A stretch of DNA of 64,000 nucleotides from Rhodobacterales bacterium LSUCC0387 (GCA_015689775.1 WVSR01000003.1:232808-296807), one strand, 5' to 3'. Numbered from the stretch's first letter, positions 1 through 8,412 are shown. Numbers and translations are program-made. The notes: generated by a model not told the origin, from the sequence alone.

Positions 1-63
1 CTTAGCGGCTTGGGTGGTGGCGGTGGTCTGCCGCCCCTGACGGGCTTTGGCAAAAAGAAATAA
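1..63 (+). CDS. ffh: signal recognition particle protein Ffh, C-terminal end (partial)
   Basis: Only the last 20 codons are inside the window. They read as a Gly/Leu/Pro-rich stretch ending in Lys-Lys-Lys and a TAA stop. This flexible tail is typical of the Ffh M domain in alphaproteobacteria, the SRP54 homologue that targets nascent membrane proteins. The identity rests on the tail composition and on the downstream neighbours (chorismate mutase, rpsP, rimM, trmD), which follow ffh in Rhodobacteraceae. The GTPase domain cannot be checked here. Confidence 0.7.
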   Translation, partial: LSGLGGGGGLPPLTGFGKKK

Positions 64-75
64 AGGGATCGCATC

Positions 76-381
76 ATGACCGATACAGCCGCCCGCGCCG
101 CAGCGCTGCTCAAGGAACATCGCGCCTCGATTGATCGCTTGGACGCAATTCTCGTCTATACCCTTGGCGAGCGGTTCAAGCACACCCAAGCCGTAGGGAA
201 ATTGAAGGTGCAACATGATCTGCCCCCTTCCGATCCAGACCGCGAAGCCAAACAAATCGCGCGGCTTGAGCGTTTGGCTGAGGAGGCCGATCTCGACCCC
301 GAGTTCGCCAAGACCTTTCTGAAATTCATCATTCAGGAGGTCATCCGTCACCATGAACAACACATTGAAAACGGGCAATAA
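76..381 (+). CDS. chorismate mutase, AroQ type
   Basis: A stand-alone AroQ-fold chorismate mutase of 101 residues, which would convert chorismate to prephenate on the way to Phe and Tyr. The three-helix pattern of the E. coli enzyme is visible: an Arg in the first helix (R16 in RASIDRLD), R33 in LGERF, K44 in VGKLK and the D55-R56-E57 active-site signature. Length fits a monofunctional enzyme with no prephenate dehydratase domain. It starts 12 bases after ffh and precedes rpsP in the same direction, so it is probably co-transcribed with translation genes, a linkage known in this family. A few alphaproteobacterial AroQ-like proteins lack strong activity, so catalysis is inferred. Confidence 0.85.
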   Translation: MTDTAARAAALLKEHRASIDRLDAILVYTLGERFKHTQAVGKLKVQHDLPPSDPDREAKQIARLERLAEEADLDPEFAKTFLKFIIQEVIRHHEQHIENGQ

Positions 382-422
382 ACAAAGACGCCCCGATCAT
401 CTATCCGAAGGAGAAGACTAAC

Positions 423-902
423 ATGGCAATGAAAATCCGCTTGGCCCGTGGTGGCTCGAAAAAGCGCCCATTCTACAGCATCGTGGCCTCTGACAGCCGC
501 ATGCCCCGCGATGGCCGCTTCATCGAGAAGCTCGGCACATATAACCCGCTCTTGGCAAAAGACAGCGAAGATCGCGTGAAAATGAACATGGAGCGCGTGA
601 AATACTGGCTCGAGCAGGGTGCGCAGCCCACCGACCGCGTAAGCCGTTTCTTGGAAGCAGCTGGCGTGTTAGCCGCGAAAACCCGCAACAACCCGAACAA
701 AGCCGTTCCAGGCAAAAAGGCACAAGAGCGCGCAGAAGAAAAAGCCGCTAAGACCGCAGAAGCAGCCGAAGCCGAAGCAGCAGCCGCACCTGCACCTGCC
801 GCAGAAGAAGCGCCCGCAGAAGAGGCCGTTGTTGAAGAAGCAGCTGCACCTGAAGAAGCGCCTGCCGCTGAGGAAGCCGCAGAAGAAGCAAAGGCTGAGT
901 AA
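423..902 (+). CDS. rpsP: 30S ribosomal protein S16
   Basis: S16 binds 16S rRNA early in 30S assembly. The first 80 or so residues ([23 protein letters not shown]..., [12 protein letters not shown]) are canonical S16. At 159 residues the protein is about twice the length of the E. coli one. The extra part, from about residue 97, is a low-complexity Ala/Glu tail built from irregular AAPAEEA-like units. Such acidic tails occur on S16 in Rhodobacteraceae and are probably disordered. A Shine-Dalgarno sequence (GAAGGAGAAG) lies just upstream of the ATG. The gene is followed by a stem-loop and a small gene before rimM. Confidence 0.97.
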   Translation: MAMKIRLARGGSKKRPFYSIVASDSRMPRDGRFIEKLGTYNPLLAKDSEDRVKMNMERVKYWLEQGAQPTDRVSRFLEAAGVLAAKTRNNPNKAVPGKKAQERAEEKAAKTAEAAEAEAAAAPAPAAEEAPAEEAVVEEAAAPEEAPAAEEAAEEAKAE

Positions 903-912
903 TCAGCCCCCT

Positions 913-948
913 GCCTTGCCCCCTCTTGTTGGGTATTGGGGGCAAGGC
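913..948 (+). terminator. stem-loop after rpsP
   Basis: A perfect 11-bp inverted repeat (GCCTTGCCCCC / GGGGGCAAGGC) with a 14-base loop begins 10 bases after the rpsP stop. No T-run follows on the plus strand, so it may be a processing or 3'-end stabilising hairpin, or a partial terminator, that lets S16 be made in excess over RimM and TrmD. The structure is seen; the role is inferred. Confidence 0.5.
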
Positions 949-989
949 GGCCTTAGGGCCAAGCGTAGATGTGGCTTTGAGTATCTTAA

Positions 990-1145
990 ATGCGCCGCCT
1001 GATCCTAATTTCGATCCTCTGCCTTTTCGCCTATATAGGTGGGCGCGTTGAAGAACGGCGCAATGCGCAAGCGGCCTGTCTTGCCCTTTCGGGCGAATGG
1101 GTCAGCGCAGATCGGTTATGCCTAAGAAAGGGCCCCGTGGAATGA
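990..1145 (+). CDS. small membrane-anchored protein, unknown function
   Basis: I do not recognise a named family. This 51-codon frame begins at ATG 990, opens [18 protein letters not shown] and so carries a single N-terminal membrane or signal segment (residues 4-18), followed by a charged stretch and a [16 protein letters not shown] segment with two cysteines. Its TGA overlaps the rimM ATG as ATGA (1142-1145), the usual sign of translational coupling, which supports both this frame and that rimM start. From memory, small proteins of this shape (hydrophobic N-terminus, then Cys...Gly-x-Trp...Leu-Cys) precede rimM in related genomes. That should be tested. An export role for the cysteine pair is possible but unproven. 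Confidence 0.55.
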   Translation: MRRLILISILCLFAYIGGRVEERRNAQAACLALSGEWVSADRLCLRKGPVE

Positions 1146-1666
1146 GCGATCAAAACCTGATTTGTGTCGGTGCGATTGCAGGCTCCTTTGGCGTGCGCGG
1201 TGAAGTGCGCCTCAAAAGTTTTTGCGCCAATCCCGAAGATATCAGCACTTACACCCCGCTGTTTTCTGAAAAAGGCGACCGCAGCTTTGATCTTAAAATC
1301 ACCCGTGCCGTCAAAGGTGGCTTTGCCGCGCGGGTTGTTGGGATCATGACAAAGGATGCGGCAGATAGCCTTCGCGGCACCCGTTTGTTTGCACCGCGCA
1401 CGGCCCTACCTGCCCTTCCTGATGACGAGTTTTATCATAGCGACCTTCTCGATCTTAACGTGGTCGACACAGGCGGCGCGGCGCGCGGTAAGGTGGCGGC
1501 CGTTTTGAACCATGGCGCAGGTGATATTCTCGAACTGCGCAGCGTGCCCAATCACAAGGGCAGCGTTCTTGTGCCATTTACACAGGCGATTGTCCCCACA
1601 GTCGATCTCAGCGCCAAGCGCATCGTGATTGATCCGCCAGAAGGCTTGTTTGACGATGACGTCTAA
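1142..1666 (+). CDS. rimM: 16S rRNA processing / ribosome maturation factor RimM
   Basis: RimM binds S19 and helps mature the 3' domain of the 30S head. The N-terminal RimM barrel is clear ([21 protein letters not shown]), followed by a PRC-barrel domain with [32 protein letters not shown]. The frame is open from 1097, but ATG 1142 is chosen because it overlaps the stop of the small upstream gene and gives the usual 174-residue length with no extra leader. The 3' end overlaps the trmD start. rimM-trmD is a conserved pair of translation genes. Confidence 0.95.
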   Translation: MSDQNLICVGAIAGSFGVRGEVRLKSFCANPEDISTYTPLFSEKGDRSFDLKITRAVKGGFAARVVGIMTKDAADSLRGTRLFAPRTALPALPDDEFYHSDLLDLNVVDTGGAARGKVAAVLNHGAGDILELRSVPNHKGSVLVPFTQAIVPTVDLSAKRIVIDPPEGLFDDDV

Positions 1667-2480
1667 ACCACCCCGCAGCTATGGCCGTCTGTCGATTTCA
1701 GCCAATGCGACTCCACGCGATTTGATGGAGCCACAGCGCCTAAAGGATGCATGGTGCGCCAAGGTCATCACACTCTTCCCGGGCATGTTTCCAGGTGTCT
1801 TAGGGGGCTCGCTGACAGGTAAGGCATTGCAAAGCGGTCTTTGGGCATTAGACACCATCGACCTGCGCATCTTCGGCGAGGGCAAGCACCGCAATGTTGA
1901 TGACACGCCCGCAGGCGGCGGCGCAGGGCTGGTGTTGCGCCCCGACATTTTGGGGCGCGCCATGGACATGGCCGCTGATAACACGCCACGTGACCCTGCA
2001 CGCTGGCCGCGTGTCTATCTGTCACCTAGGGGGCGGCCTTTTTCGCAGGCCGATGCCGCGCGCTTTGCGAGCTGTGACGGCATGACCCTTTTATGCGGGC
2101 GGTTCGAAGGGGTGGATCAACGTGTGATTGATCATTATGAGATGGAAGAGATCTCACTGGGTGATTTTGTTCTGACGGGGGGCGAGATTGCCGCCCAAGC
2201 GGTGCTTGATGCCACCATTCGCCTTATTCCGGGTGTTTTGGGAAATTTTGACTCGACCCAAGAAGAAAGTTTTTCCAATGGCCTTTTGGAGCATCCGCAC
2301 TTTACCCGCCCCGCTGAATGGCGTGGGATGGCGATCCCTGAGGTTTTGACATCTGGCGATCATGCCCGAGTTGCCGAGTGGCGCCATGCCCAAGCCGAGG
2401 CTTTGACGCAATCGCGCCGCCCTGATCTTTGGGCAGAATATCTCTCCAAACAGTGCAAGACAGGGCACGATAAGGCTTGA
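1656..2480 (+). CDS. trmD: tRNA (guanine-N1-)-methyltransferase TrmD
   Basis: TrmD methylates G37 of tRNAs reading CNN/CGG codons, using SAM, and prevents +1 frameshifting. The SPOUT trefoil-knot signature is intact ([32 protein letters not shown]), as are the N-terminal core ([21 protein letters not shown]) and the [13 protein letters not shown] loop. ATG 1656 is proposed, giving 274 residues and an 11-base overlap with rimM. This leaves about 35 residues before the conserved core, so a later start is possible; the frame is also open to 1629. rplS follows after 267 bases. Confidence 0.95.
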   Translation: MTSKPPRSYGRLSISANATPRDLMEPQRLKDAWCAKVITLFPGMFPGVLGGSLTGKALQSGLWALDTIDLRIFGEGKHRNVDDTPAGGGAGLVLRPDILGRAMDMAADNTPRDPARWPRVYLSPRGRPFSQADAARFASCDGMTLLCGRFEGVDQRVIDHYEMEEISLGDFVLTGGEIAAQAVLDATIRLIPGVLGNFDSTQEESFSNGLLEHPHFTRPAEWRGMAIPEVLTSGDHARVAEWRHAQAEALTQSRRPDLWAEYLSKQCKTGHDKA

Positions 2481-2650
2481 TCCTTTGGGATTTGCAGCCT
2501 ATACGCCATCCGTCCGCAGTCAGATTCGGCTGACCGGACCTCTTTGGTTTTTTCTTGGGGCTTCGTCCCTGCGCTTTTGCGGAACTTCGGCGCAAGGCAG
2601 ATTGGCTAAAGATCAAATTAGGAAAGTCAGCGTGACCTCTGGCGGACACC

Positions 2651-2726
2651 CCCATATGGGAAAAGGTGGATCCGGTCGAAGACCAGAGCTCTCAGATGCG
2701 ACCACACCTTCGCGGAGCAACCGCGA
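2651..2726 (+). promoter_or_regulatory. structured mRNA leader of rplS
   Basis: The 267 bases between trmD and rplS carry no convincing gene but hold a compact set of inverted repeats. These are a CCCATATGGG palindrome (2651-2660), a two-part stem AAGGTG (2663-2668) plus GGTCG (2674-2678) pairing with CGACC (2699-2703) plus CACCTT (2705-2710), and a perfect 6-bp hairpin TCGCGG/CCGCGA (2710-2726). The last ends shortly before the rplS Shine-Dalgarno sequence (GAGGAG). Nested structure just before a ribosomal protein gene suggests an autoregulatory leader. No experimental support is known to me. Confidence 0.5.
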
Positions 2727-2747
2727 GCATTTAGAGGAGAAGATCCA

Positions 2748-3134
2748 ATGGATCTGATCGCACAAATCGAGGCGGAACAGATCGCCGCCCTTGGGAAGAC
2801 CATTCCCGATTTCAAAGCTGGCGACACCATTCGCGTTGGCTTTAAAGTGACCGAAGGGTCGCGTTCTCGTGTGCAGATGTATGAAGGCGTTTGCATCAGC
2901 CGTAAAAACGGCAAAGGGATCGCAGGTTCGTTCACTGTTCGCAAAATTTCATTTGGTGAAGGCGTAGAGCGCGTATTCCCCCTCTACTCGACCAATATCG
3001 ATTCAATCGAAGTGGTGCGCCGCGGCCGTGTTCGCCGCGCGAAGCTGTACTACTTGCGTGATCGCCGTGGTAAGTCGGCCCGTATCGCCGAGAAAACAAA
3101 CTATCGCGAACTCAGCGATAACGCCGAAGCGTAA
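2748..3134 (+). CDS. rplS: 50S ribosomal protein L19
   Basis: L19 sits at the 30S/50S interface. The 128-residue sequence matches the family throughout: [95 protein letters not shown]. The ATG follows a good Shine-Dalgarno sequence and the structured leader described separately. rpmE follows 14 bases downstream, so L19 and L31 are probably made from one transcript that ends at the terminator at 3393. Confidence 0.98.
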   Translation: MDLIAQIEAEQIAALGKTIPDFKAGDTIRVGFKVTEGSRSRVQMYEGVCISRKNGKGIAGSFTVRKISFGEGVERVFPLYSTNIDSIEVVRRGRVRRAKLYYLRDRRGKSARIAEKTNYRELSDNAEA

Positions 3135-3148
3135 GAAGGGCTTAGACG

Positions 3149-3370
3149 ATGAAAAAAGACATCCATCCCGATTACCACGTCATCGATGTCAAAATGACCG
3201 ATGGCACCGTTGTTCAAATGAAATCCACTTGGGGTTCCGAGGGCGATACGCTTGCGCTTGATATTGACCCTTCTGTGCATCCTGCATGGACAGGTGGTGG
3301 CGCGCGCTTGATGGATACAGGCGGCCGCGTTTCCAAGTTCAAAAAGAAATACGAAGGTCTGGGTTTCTAA
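3149..3370 (+). CDS. rpmE: 50S ribosomal protein L31 (zinc-free form)
   Basis: L31 bridges the subunits. The 73-residue protein has the L31 fold ([49 protein letters not shown]...[14 protein letters not shown]). It contains no cysteine at all, so it is the C-minus type that lacks the zinc ribbon. In bacteria with two L31 paralogues the C-minus form usually serves under zinc limitation, but in many alphaproteobacteria it is the only form. Last gene of the rplS transcript. Confidence 0.96.
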   Translation: MKKDIHPDYHVIDVKMTDGTVVQMKSTWGSEGDTLALDIDPSVHPAWTGGGARLMDTGGRVSKFKKKYEGLGF

Positions 3371-3392
3371 TCCAAACGTACCTGACTGTTTC

Positions 3393-3423
3393 AAAACACC
3401 GTCTCTTTGGGGCGGTGTTTTTT
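3393..3423 (+). terminator. rho-independent terminator after rpmE
   Basis: A 9-bp perfect stem (AAAACACCG / CGGTGTTTT) with an 11-base GC-rich loop runs into a T-run. The A-run on the other arm means it could also work for the convergent gene whose stop is at 3547. Confidence 0.9.
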
Positions 3424-3546
3424 ATTTTAACCACAATTTAAATATTGTTCCTGCTTAACAGTACTGCATCTCTTCCGTATACTGAGTACCAACGGGATGC
3501 GCCCTTAATGGCACAGCCCTTTCAATTCACCAGGTGGTATTTCGGG

Positions 3547-4374
3547 TTATGTAATACGGCGAATGGACGCCATGATTTTATCCTGCTCGAAGACATTTTT
3601 CCAATCATTGCGCATCAGGGCTGGGATACCGAATTCGATTGCCTTGTTGCATGCGTCCGAGAAAACACCGTCCTGAACATTAAAGATTACAGCACCCAAA
3701 ATGTTCATATGACCGAGCAAGAAGTCACGTGCGCATTCCTCGGAAACGCCAGTTTTCACAACTTCGTCCATCGCTTGTTTCATCACGACCAGAAGCGAGG
3801 CGCAGACGGTTTCGGACAGGCCAGGTTCCAGATAAGCCATCTGTTCAACCGTCACGCGGTATGTGGTGCGCACGGGCGCATAGATCGCTTTCGCCACCTC
3901 ATCGCCGATCGCGTAGTGCTCTTCTGGGCCCTGCATCAGAGCATTCACGATGCCCTGCGGATGAGCCACCCCACCAAAACGGTCGAGGCGCGCAGCTTCT
4001 GTGGCTTCATTATGGTAGATCATTGGGTGACATGGGTGGGTCACAAAGTAAGTGATGTCGTCGCGTTCTGGCAGATGGCCCGCGAAAGGTGCTGCTGCGT
4101 CGAGGATCACAACCAGTGTGCCTGGGTTCAGTTTGTCGACGATGCTTGTGGCGACAGCGCCAATGGCCGTATCCGGAACAGCAAGAAGTACAACGTCAGC
4201 GTTAGCAATTGCGGTCTCAGCATCAACGCAATCAACACCAACGGCCTCTTTTAGACGTGAGCGGCCAGCTTCGCTCACTTCAATGTGGGACACATCAAAG
4301 TCAGTTTTAGCCAAATTGAGGGAGCATCGGACTCCCATTTTGCCACCAGCGCCAAAAACTGCCACGTTCGTCAT
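3547..4374 (-). CDS. NAD-binding oxidoreductase with 6-phosphogluconate-dehydrogenase-like C-terminal domain
   Basis: The protein opens with a Rossmann motif (VAVFGAGGKMGVRCSLNL) and has DVVLLAVPDTAIGAV, typical of ketol-acid and 6-phosphogluconate dehydrogenase-like enzymes. The C-terminal half is all-helical. It most resembles the 'phosphogluconate dehydrogenase C-terminal domain-containing' group that includes the D-apionate oxidoisomerase type (ApnO/OiaX). The substrate cannot be read from sequence. ATG 4374 is chosen over an upstream frame opening because it has an AGGAGAAC Shine-Dalgarno and places the Rossmann motif at the N-terminus (275 residues). No sugar-catabolic genes lie next to it, which argues against assigning a pathway. 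Confidence 0.75.
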   Translation of the reverse strand: MTNVAVFGAGGKMGVRCSLNLAKTDFDVSHIEVSEAGRSRLKEAVGVDCVDAETAIANADVVLLAVPDTAIGAVATSIVDKLNPGTLVVILDAAAPFAGHLPERDDITYFVTHPCHPMIYHNEATEAARLDRFGGVAHPQGIVNALMQGPEEHYAIGDEVAKAIYAPVRTTYRVTVEQMAYLEPGLSETVCASLLVVMKQAMDEVVKTGVSEECARDFLLGHMNILGAVIFNVQDGVFSDACNKAIEFGIPALMRNDWKNVFEQDKIMASIRRIT

Positions 4375-4506
4375 AATATGTTCTCCTACCGCTCTATCCG
4401 AGCCCCTTGCATGCCATGCATCGCTACCCTGCCCGCCTTGATACTTGGTTTTCCAGTTAAGCACAAAAGATGAAAATTCTATCAGCTACGACGGCCTATC
4501 GTGCTG

Positions 4507-4540
4507 AAAAAGAAAAAGCCCCGCTCTGCTGAGCGGGGCT
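4507..4540 (-). terminator. rho-independent terminator of rpsA
   Basis: A 10-bp perfect stem (AGCCCCGCTC / GAGCGGGGCT) with a 4-base loop is followed on the minus strand by TTTTTCTTTTT. It lies 38 bases after the rpsA stop. Confidence 0.92.
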
Positions 4541-4578
4541 ATTCCATCTCATGACGGGACCAAAGGTCCCCGTGATGA

Positions 4579-6258
4579 TTATTCGTCTTTGTTCAATGCA
4601 GCGCCAAGGATATCGCCCAAGCTTGCACCAGAATCGGATGAGCCATACTGCTCGACCGCTTCTTTTTCTTCGGCTATTTCGCGCGCCTTGATCGACAGAC
4701 CCAGTTTGCGGGTCTTCGCATCGATATTGGTTACGCGTACATCGATCTTGTCACCAACCGAGAAACGGTCAGGGCGCTGATCACCACGGTCGCGGCTGAG
4801 GTCAGAGCGGCGGATGAAAGATTTCATGCCCTCATACTCCACTTCCAGACCGCCTTCTTCGACCGAAGTCACAACAACAGTGATAACCGAGCCACGCTTC
4901 ACGCCACCAACGGCATCTGCGAATGGGTCGCCATCAACGGCTTTGATCGACAAGGAGATACGCTCTTTCTCAACGTCGACTTCGGTAACAACCGCCTTGA
5001 CCATATCGCCTTTGCGGTAATCGCCGATCACATCCTCGCCACGGCCTTCCCATGTCAGGTCAGACAGGTGAACCATACCGTCAATGTCGTTATCGAGGCC
5101 GATGAACAAACCGAATTCGGTGATGTTCTTGATCTCGCCTTCAACCGCAGTGCCAACAGGATGGGTTTCTGCAAACACTTCCCATGGGTTGCGCATGGTC
5201 TGCTTGAGGCCAAGCGATACACGGCGCTTGGAGCTGTCGATCTCCAGAACCATAACTTCGACTTCCTGGCTGGTCGAAACGATCTTGCCAGGATGCACGT
5301 TTTTCTTTGTCCAAGACATCTCAGACACGTGCACCAGACCTTCAATGCCAGGCTCTAGCTCAACAAAAGCACCGTAATCAGTGATGTTGGTCACGCGGCC
5401 CATATGAACAGACTCAAGCGGGAATTTCGCTTCAACGGAATCCCATGGATCGTCCAACAGCTGCTTCATGCCGAGGCTAATACGATGGGTGTCTTTGTTG
5501 ACTTTGATCACCTGAACCTTCACTGTCTCACCAATTGTGAGAACCTCTTTTGGGTCATTCACACGGCGCCATGCCATGTCGGTGACGTGCAACAGGCCGT
5601 CAACACCGCCCAAGTCAACAAATGCGCCGTATTCGGTGATGTTCTTGACCACACCATCCACGATATCGCCTTCGCCCAGTTTACCGATAACTTCGGCGCG
5701 CTGCTCGGCACGACTTTCCTCAAGGATTGCGCGGCGGGACACAACGATATTGCCACGGCGGCGATCCATTTTCAGGATTTGGAATGGCTGCTTGAGACCC
5801 ATCAAAGGCCCTGCGTCACGCACGGGGCGCACGTCAACCTGAGAACCAGGCAAGAACGCAACAGCACCGCCAAGATCAACGGTGAAGCCACCTTTGACGC
5901 GGCCAAAGATTGCGCCATCGACACGCTCTTCTGCGGCATATGCTTTTTCCAAGCGATCCCATGCAGCTTCGCGGCGAGCCATTTCGCGGCTCAGAACCGC
6001 TTCGCCACGCGCGTTTTCCACATTACGCAAGTAAACCTCTACCTCATCACCAACTGCGATTTCGGGGGCCTCGCCGGGATTTGCAAATTCTTTAAGGTCG
6101 ATGCGGCCTTCCATTTTGTAGCCCACATCAATGATGGCTTGGCCCGCTTCGATTGCGATAACCTTGCCAGTGACAACCGCACCTTCTGCGGGAGTGTCAA
6201 CCTCGAAGCTTTCATTCAGAAGGGCTTCGAATTCTTCCATAGTTGCTTTAGCGCACAT
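4579..6258 (-). CDS. rpsA: 30S ribosomal protein S1
   Basis: S1 unfolds mRNA at the platform of the 30S subunit and is needed for initiation on structured or weak leaders. The 559 residues contain six S1 (OB-fold) repeats, spaced about 85 residues apart from roughly residue 25, with repeated signatures such as GAFVDLGGVDGLLHVTDMAW and GAFVELEPGIEGLVHVSEMSW. Length and repeat number are normal. ATG 6258 has an AAGGAA Shine-Dalgarno; a second ATG six codons on has none. cmk lies upstream on the same strand, the conserved cmk-rpsA pair. A promoter and a leader hairpin lie in the 208 bases between them. Confidence 0.98.
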   Translation of the reverse strand: MCAKATMEEFEALLNESFEVDTPAEGAVVTGKVIAIEAGQAIIDVGYKMEGRIDLKEFANPGEAPEIAVGDEVEVYLRNVENARGEAVLSREMARREAAWDRLEKAYAAEERVDGAIFGRVKGGFTVDLGGAVAFLPGSQVDVRPVRDAGPLMGLKQPFQILKMDRRRGNIVVSRRAILEESRAEQRAEVIGKLGEGDIVDGVVKNITEYGAFVDLGGVDGLLHVTDMAWRRVNDPKEVLTIGETVKVQVIKVNKDTHRISLGMKQLLDDPWDSVEAKFPLESVHMGRVTNITDYGAFVELEPGIEGLVHVSEMSWTKKNVHPGKIVSTSQEVEVMVLEIDSSKRRVSLGLKQTMRNPWEVFAETHPVGTAVEGEIKNITEFGLFIGLDNDIDGMVHLSDLTWEGRGEDVIGDYRKGDMVKAVVTEVDVEKERISLSIKAVDGDPFADAVGGVKRGSVITVVVTSVEEGGLEVEYEGMKSFIRRSDLSRDRGDQRPDRFSVGDKIDVRVTNIDAKTRKLGLSIKAREIAEEKEAVEQYGSSDSGASLGDILGAALNKDE

Positions 6259-6354
6259 AGATATTCAGTTCCTTTTCATAGAGCTATTCGGGCCATGCGG
6301 TTGTCTCCGCAGGTCTTTGGTTTCGTTTTTAATCGCCCCCTCGAAAATAATGAA

Positions 6355-6376
6355 GGGCCGGAGGATATCCCGACCC
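6355..6376 (-). promoter_or_regulatory. leader hairpin of rpsA
   Basis: A 7-bp stem with one U-G wobble (GGGTCGG / CCGGCCC on the minus strand, 8-base loop) lies in the long untranslated leader of rpsA. S1 is known to repress its own translation in E. coli, so a structured leader is expected, but nothing here proves that role. Confidence 0.35.
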
Positions 6377-6416
6377 TGCTCAATCCGAGACGTTGAGCGT
6401 CTGCTTGATTGCGTGG

Positions 6417-6445
6417 CACATACAGTCATTACGCCAGTATGACAA
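6417..6445 (-). promoter_or_regulatory. candidate housekeeping promoter for rpsA
   Basis: On the minus strand TTGTCA (-35, 6445-6440) is separated by exactly 17 bases from TATGTG (-10, 6422-6417). It lies between the cmk stop and the rpsA leader, so rpsA can be transcribed apart from aroA-cmk. Assigned by consensus match only. Confidence 0.4.
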
Positions 6446-6466
6446 GAGTTTTGGGCATTTTTCACA

Positions 6467-7063
6467 CTAGCCCTTGAGGCGGGCCGCCACATGATCTGCA
6501 GCGAGGCGCACAGCCGCCTCAATATCCAAATCGCTGGTGTCGATCACCACCGCATCTTCGGCCACACGCAATGGAGCATCTGCACGGGACATATCGCGGC
6601 TGTCGCGCTCGATGAGCTCGTTCAAAATCAGCGCTTCATTCCCCCCAAGCTCCAAATAGCGGCGATGCGCGCGCACTTCGGGGCGGGCTGTAACGAATAA
6701 TTTTAAATCCGCATCGGGGCAGATCACGGTGCCAATGTCGCGCCCATCCAAAACAGCGCCGCCGCTTTGACGGGCAAAATCGCGTTGAAATGTCACCAAG
6801 GCACTGCGCACTTCGGGGATCACGGCAACTTTTGAGGCGACCTGTCCTATCGCATGGCTTCGCAGATCAATGCGGGCAAGATCAGCTGCTGTCAGGTTTT
6901 GTGCGGCTATCTCAGGCGCGGCCCCATCGGCCACTTTCGCTCCAACGGCCCGATAAAGTAGACCTGTATCAAGATGGGCAAACCCAAATTGATCGGCCAA
7001 GCGGCGACTGATTGTGCCCTTACCTGCGGCCGCAGGCCCATCAATAGCAACCTTAAAAATCAA
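6467..7063 (-). CDS. cmk: cytidylate kinase
   Basis: Phosphorylates CMP and dCMP with ATP. The P-loop is at the N-terminus ([18 protein letters not shown]), followed by the CMP-binding [10 protein letters not shown] motif, [31 protein letters not shown] and [13 protein letters not shown], all characteristic of Cmk. At 198 residues it is slightly shorter than the E. coli enzyme. It overlaps the end of aroA by four bases, so translation is coupled. The order aroA-cmk-rpsA is conserved in alphaproteobacteria. Confidence 0.97.
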   Translation of the reverse strand: MIFKVAIDGPAAAGKGTISRRLADQFGFAHLDTGLLYRAVGAKVADGAAPEIAAQNLTAADLARIDLRSHAIGQVASKVAVIPEVRSALVTFQRDFARQSGGAVLDGRDIGTVICPDADLKLFVTARPEVRAHRRYLELGGNEALILNELIERDSRDMSRADAPLRVAEDAVVIDTSDLDIEAAVRLAADHVAARLKG

Positions 7064-8412
7064 GCATCCACCTCGCCAAGCTTGGCGCCAAGCCCCCGCA
7101 TCAGGTCAATGAAGATTGGGAATGATGTCGTAATTGGCCCACCATCGTCAATTTGAACGGGTTCTTTCGTGGACAGCCCCAAGCACAAGAATGACATTGC
7201 GATCCTATGATCCAAATGTGTCGCACATATCGCGCCCCCTTGCACACCGCCCGCACCGCGACCCTGCACAATCCACCAATCAGGGCCATCTTCCACCTCA
7301 ACCCCATTCGCGCGCAGACCTGTGGCCATAGCGTCAATGCGGTCGCTTTCCTTGACCCGCAGTTCTTTGACCCCGCGCATCACAGTCGCGCCCGTGGCAT
7401 TTGCGGCCATGACCGACAGAATTGGGTATTCATCAATCATACTTGCGGCGCGCTCAGGCGGAACTTCGATCCCCTTGAGATCAGGTGAGAAACGCGCACG
7501 GATGTCTGCCATAGGCTCTCCGCCTTCATCACGGATGTTTTCATAGGTCAAATCCGCCCCCATCTCGACCAGCGTTTCAAACAAACCTGCGCGGGTAGGG
7601 TTAAGGCCGATATTTGGCACCAATACATCTGAGCCTTCCGTGATCAGCGCCGCACAAATTGGGAAGGCCGCGGAGGAGGGATCACGCGGCACAGTGATAT
7701 CTTGAGGGCGCAATTCTGGTTGGCCCTCTAAGGTGATCACGCGCCCCTCATCGGTCTGCTCGCTCGAAATCGTTGCGCCAAAACCCGCAAGCATCCGTTC
7801 GGTATGGTCCCGCGTGGCCTCTTCTTCGATGACCACAGTTTGTCCGCGCACATTCAAGCCCGCCAACAGAACCGCAGATTTGACCTGCGCTGAGGGCACA
7901 GGCAACTTATAGCGCACAGGCACGGGGGTTTCCGCACCGATAATCGTCATCGGCAAGCGCCCGCCTGAGCGCCCAAAGGCCTGTGTACCAAAAAGGGCGA
8001 GCGGGTCTGTGACCCGTGCCATGGGGCGCTTATTGAGGCTCGCATCGCCTGTAAAGGTGGCCGCAATGGGGGTTGTGGCCATAGCGCCCATAATCAGACG
8101 CACACCCGTTCCAGAATTGCCGCAATCAATCACGTGATCAGGCTCGGCAAAGCCGCCAACACCAACGCCATCCACATGCCACTCGCCATCCCCGATACGC
8201 GTGACACGCGCACCAAAAGAGGCCATCGCCTTGGCCGTATCCAAAACATCTTGCCCCTCAAGCAACCCTTTGATGCGCGTCTGCCCGATGGCCATCGCCC
8301 CAAAAATAAGGCTGCGATGCGAGATAGATTTATCACCTGGCACATGCGCCTCGCCCGACAAACCCGCGGATTTCCGCGCCTGCATTTTGATAGGTTTTCC
8401 GTGGGCAGACAT
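7060..8412 (-). CDS. aroA: 3-phosphoshikimate 1-carboxyvinyltransferase (EPSP synthase), class II-like
   Basis: Joins shikimate-3-phosphate and PEP in the sixth step of the shikimate pathway. [16 protein letters not shown] near the N-terminus and [15 protein letters not shown] are the standard signatures. Over its length the 450-residue protein resembles the longer class II enzymes ([58 protein letters not shown]). In the loop where the CP4 enzyme has Ala100, this protein has Gly (G98-N-S-G101-T-G), as in glyphosate-sensitive class I enzymes. Herbicide response cannot be deduced from one residue. It overlaps cmk downstream. Confidence 0.96.
   Translation of the reverse strand: MSAHGKPIKMQARKSAGLSGEAHVPGDKSISHRSLIFGAMAIGQTRIKGLLEGQDVLDTAKAMASFGARVTRIGDGEWHVDGVGVGGFAEPDHVIDCGNSGTGVRLIMGAMATTPIAATFTGDASLNKRPMARVTDPLALFGTQAFGRSGGRLPMTIIGAETPVPVRYKLPVPSAQVKSAVLLAGLNVRGQTVVIEEEATRDHTERMLAGFGATISSEQTDEGRVITLEGQPELRPQDITVPRDPSSAAFPICAALITEGSDVLVPNIGLNPTRAGLFETLVEMGADLTYENIRDEGGEPMADIRARFSPDLKGIEVPPERAASMIDEYPILSVMAANATGATVMRGVKELRVKESDRIDAMATGLRANGVEVEDGPDWWIVQGRGAGGVQGGAICATHLDHRIAMSFLCLGLSTKEPVQIDDGGPITTSFPIFIDLMRGLGAKLGEVDA

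Noticed and set aside
2485..2757. A 90-codon frame covering the rplS leader
   Set aside because: Its sequence is dictated by the inverted repeats, it has no ribosome site, and it runs into the rplS start in another frame.
3427..3441. TTAA-N7-TTAA, a perfect CtrA full site
   Set aside because: It lies between two convergent genes just after a terminator, with no promoter to regulate; AT-rich flanks make a chance match likely.
3445..4254. A 269-codon plus-strand frame opposite the 6PGDH-like gene
   Set aside because: The minus-strand gene has a Rossmann motif and an AGGAGAAC ribosome site. The plus frame starts inside the terminator region and has neither.
5404..6396. A 330-codon plus-strand frame opposite rpsA
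   Set aside because: Antisense shadow of the S1 repeats; composition is that of a reversed coding strand and no motif is seen.
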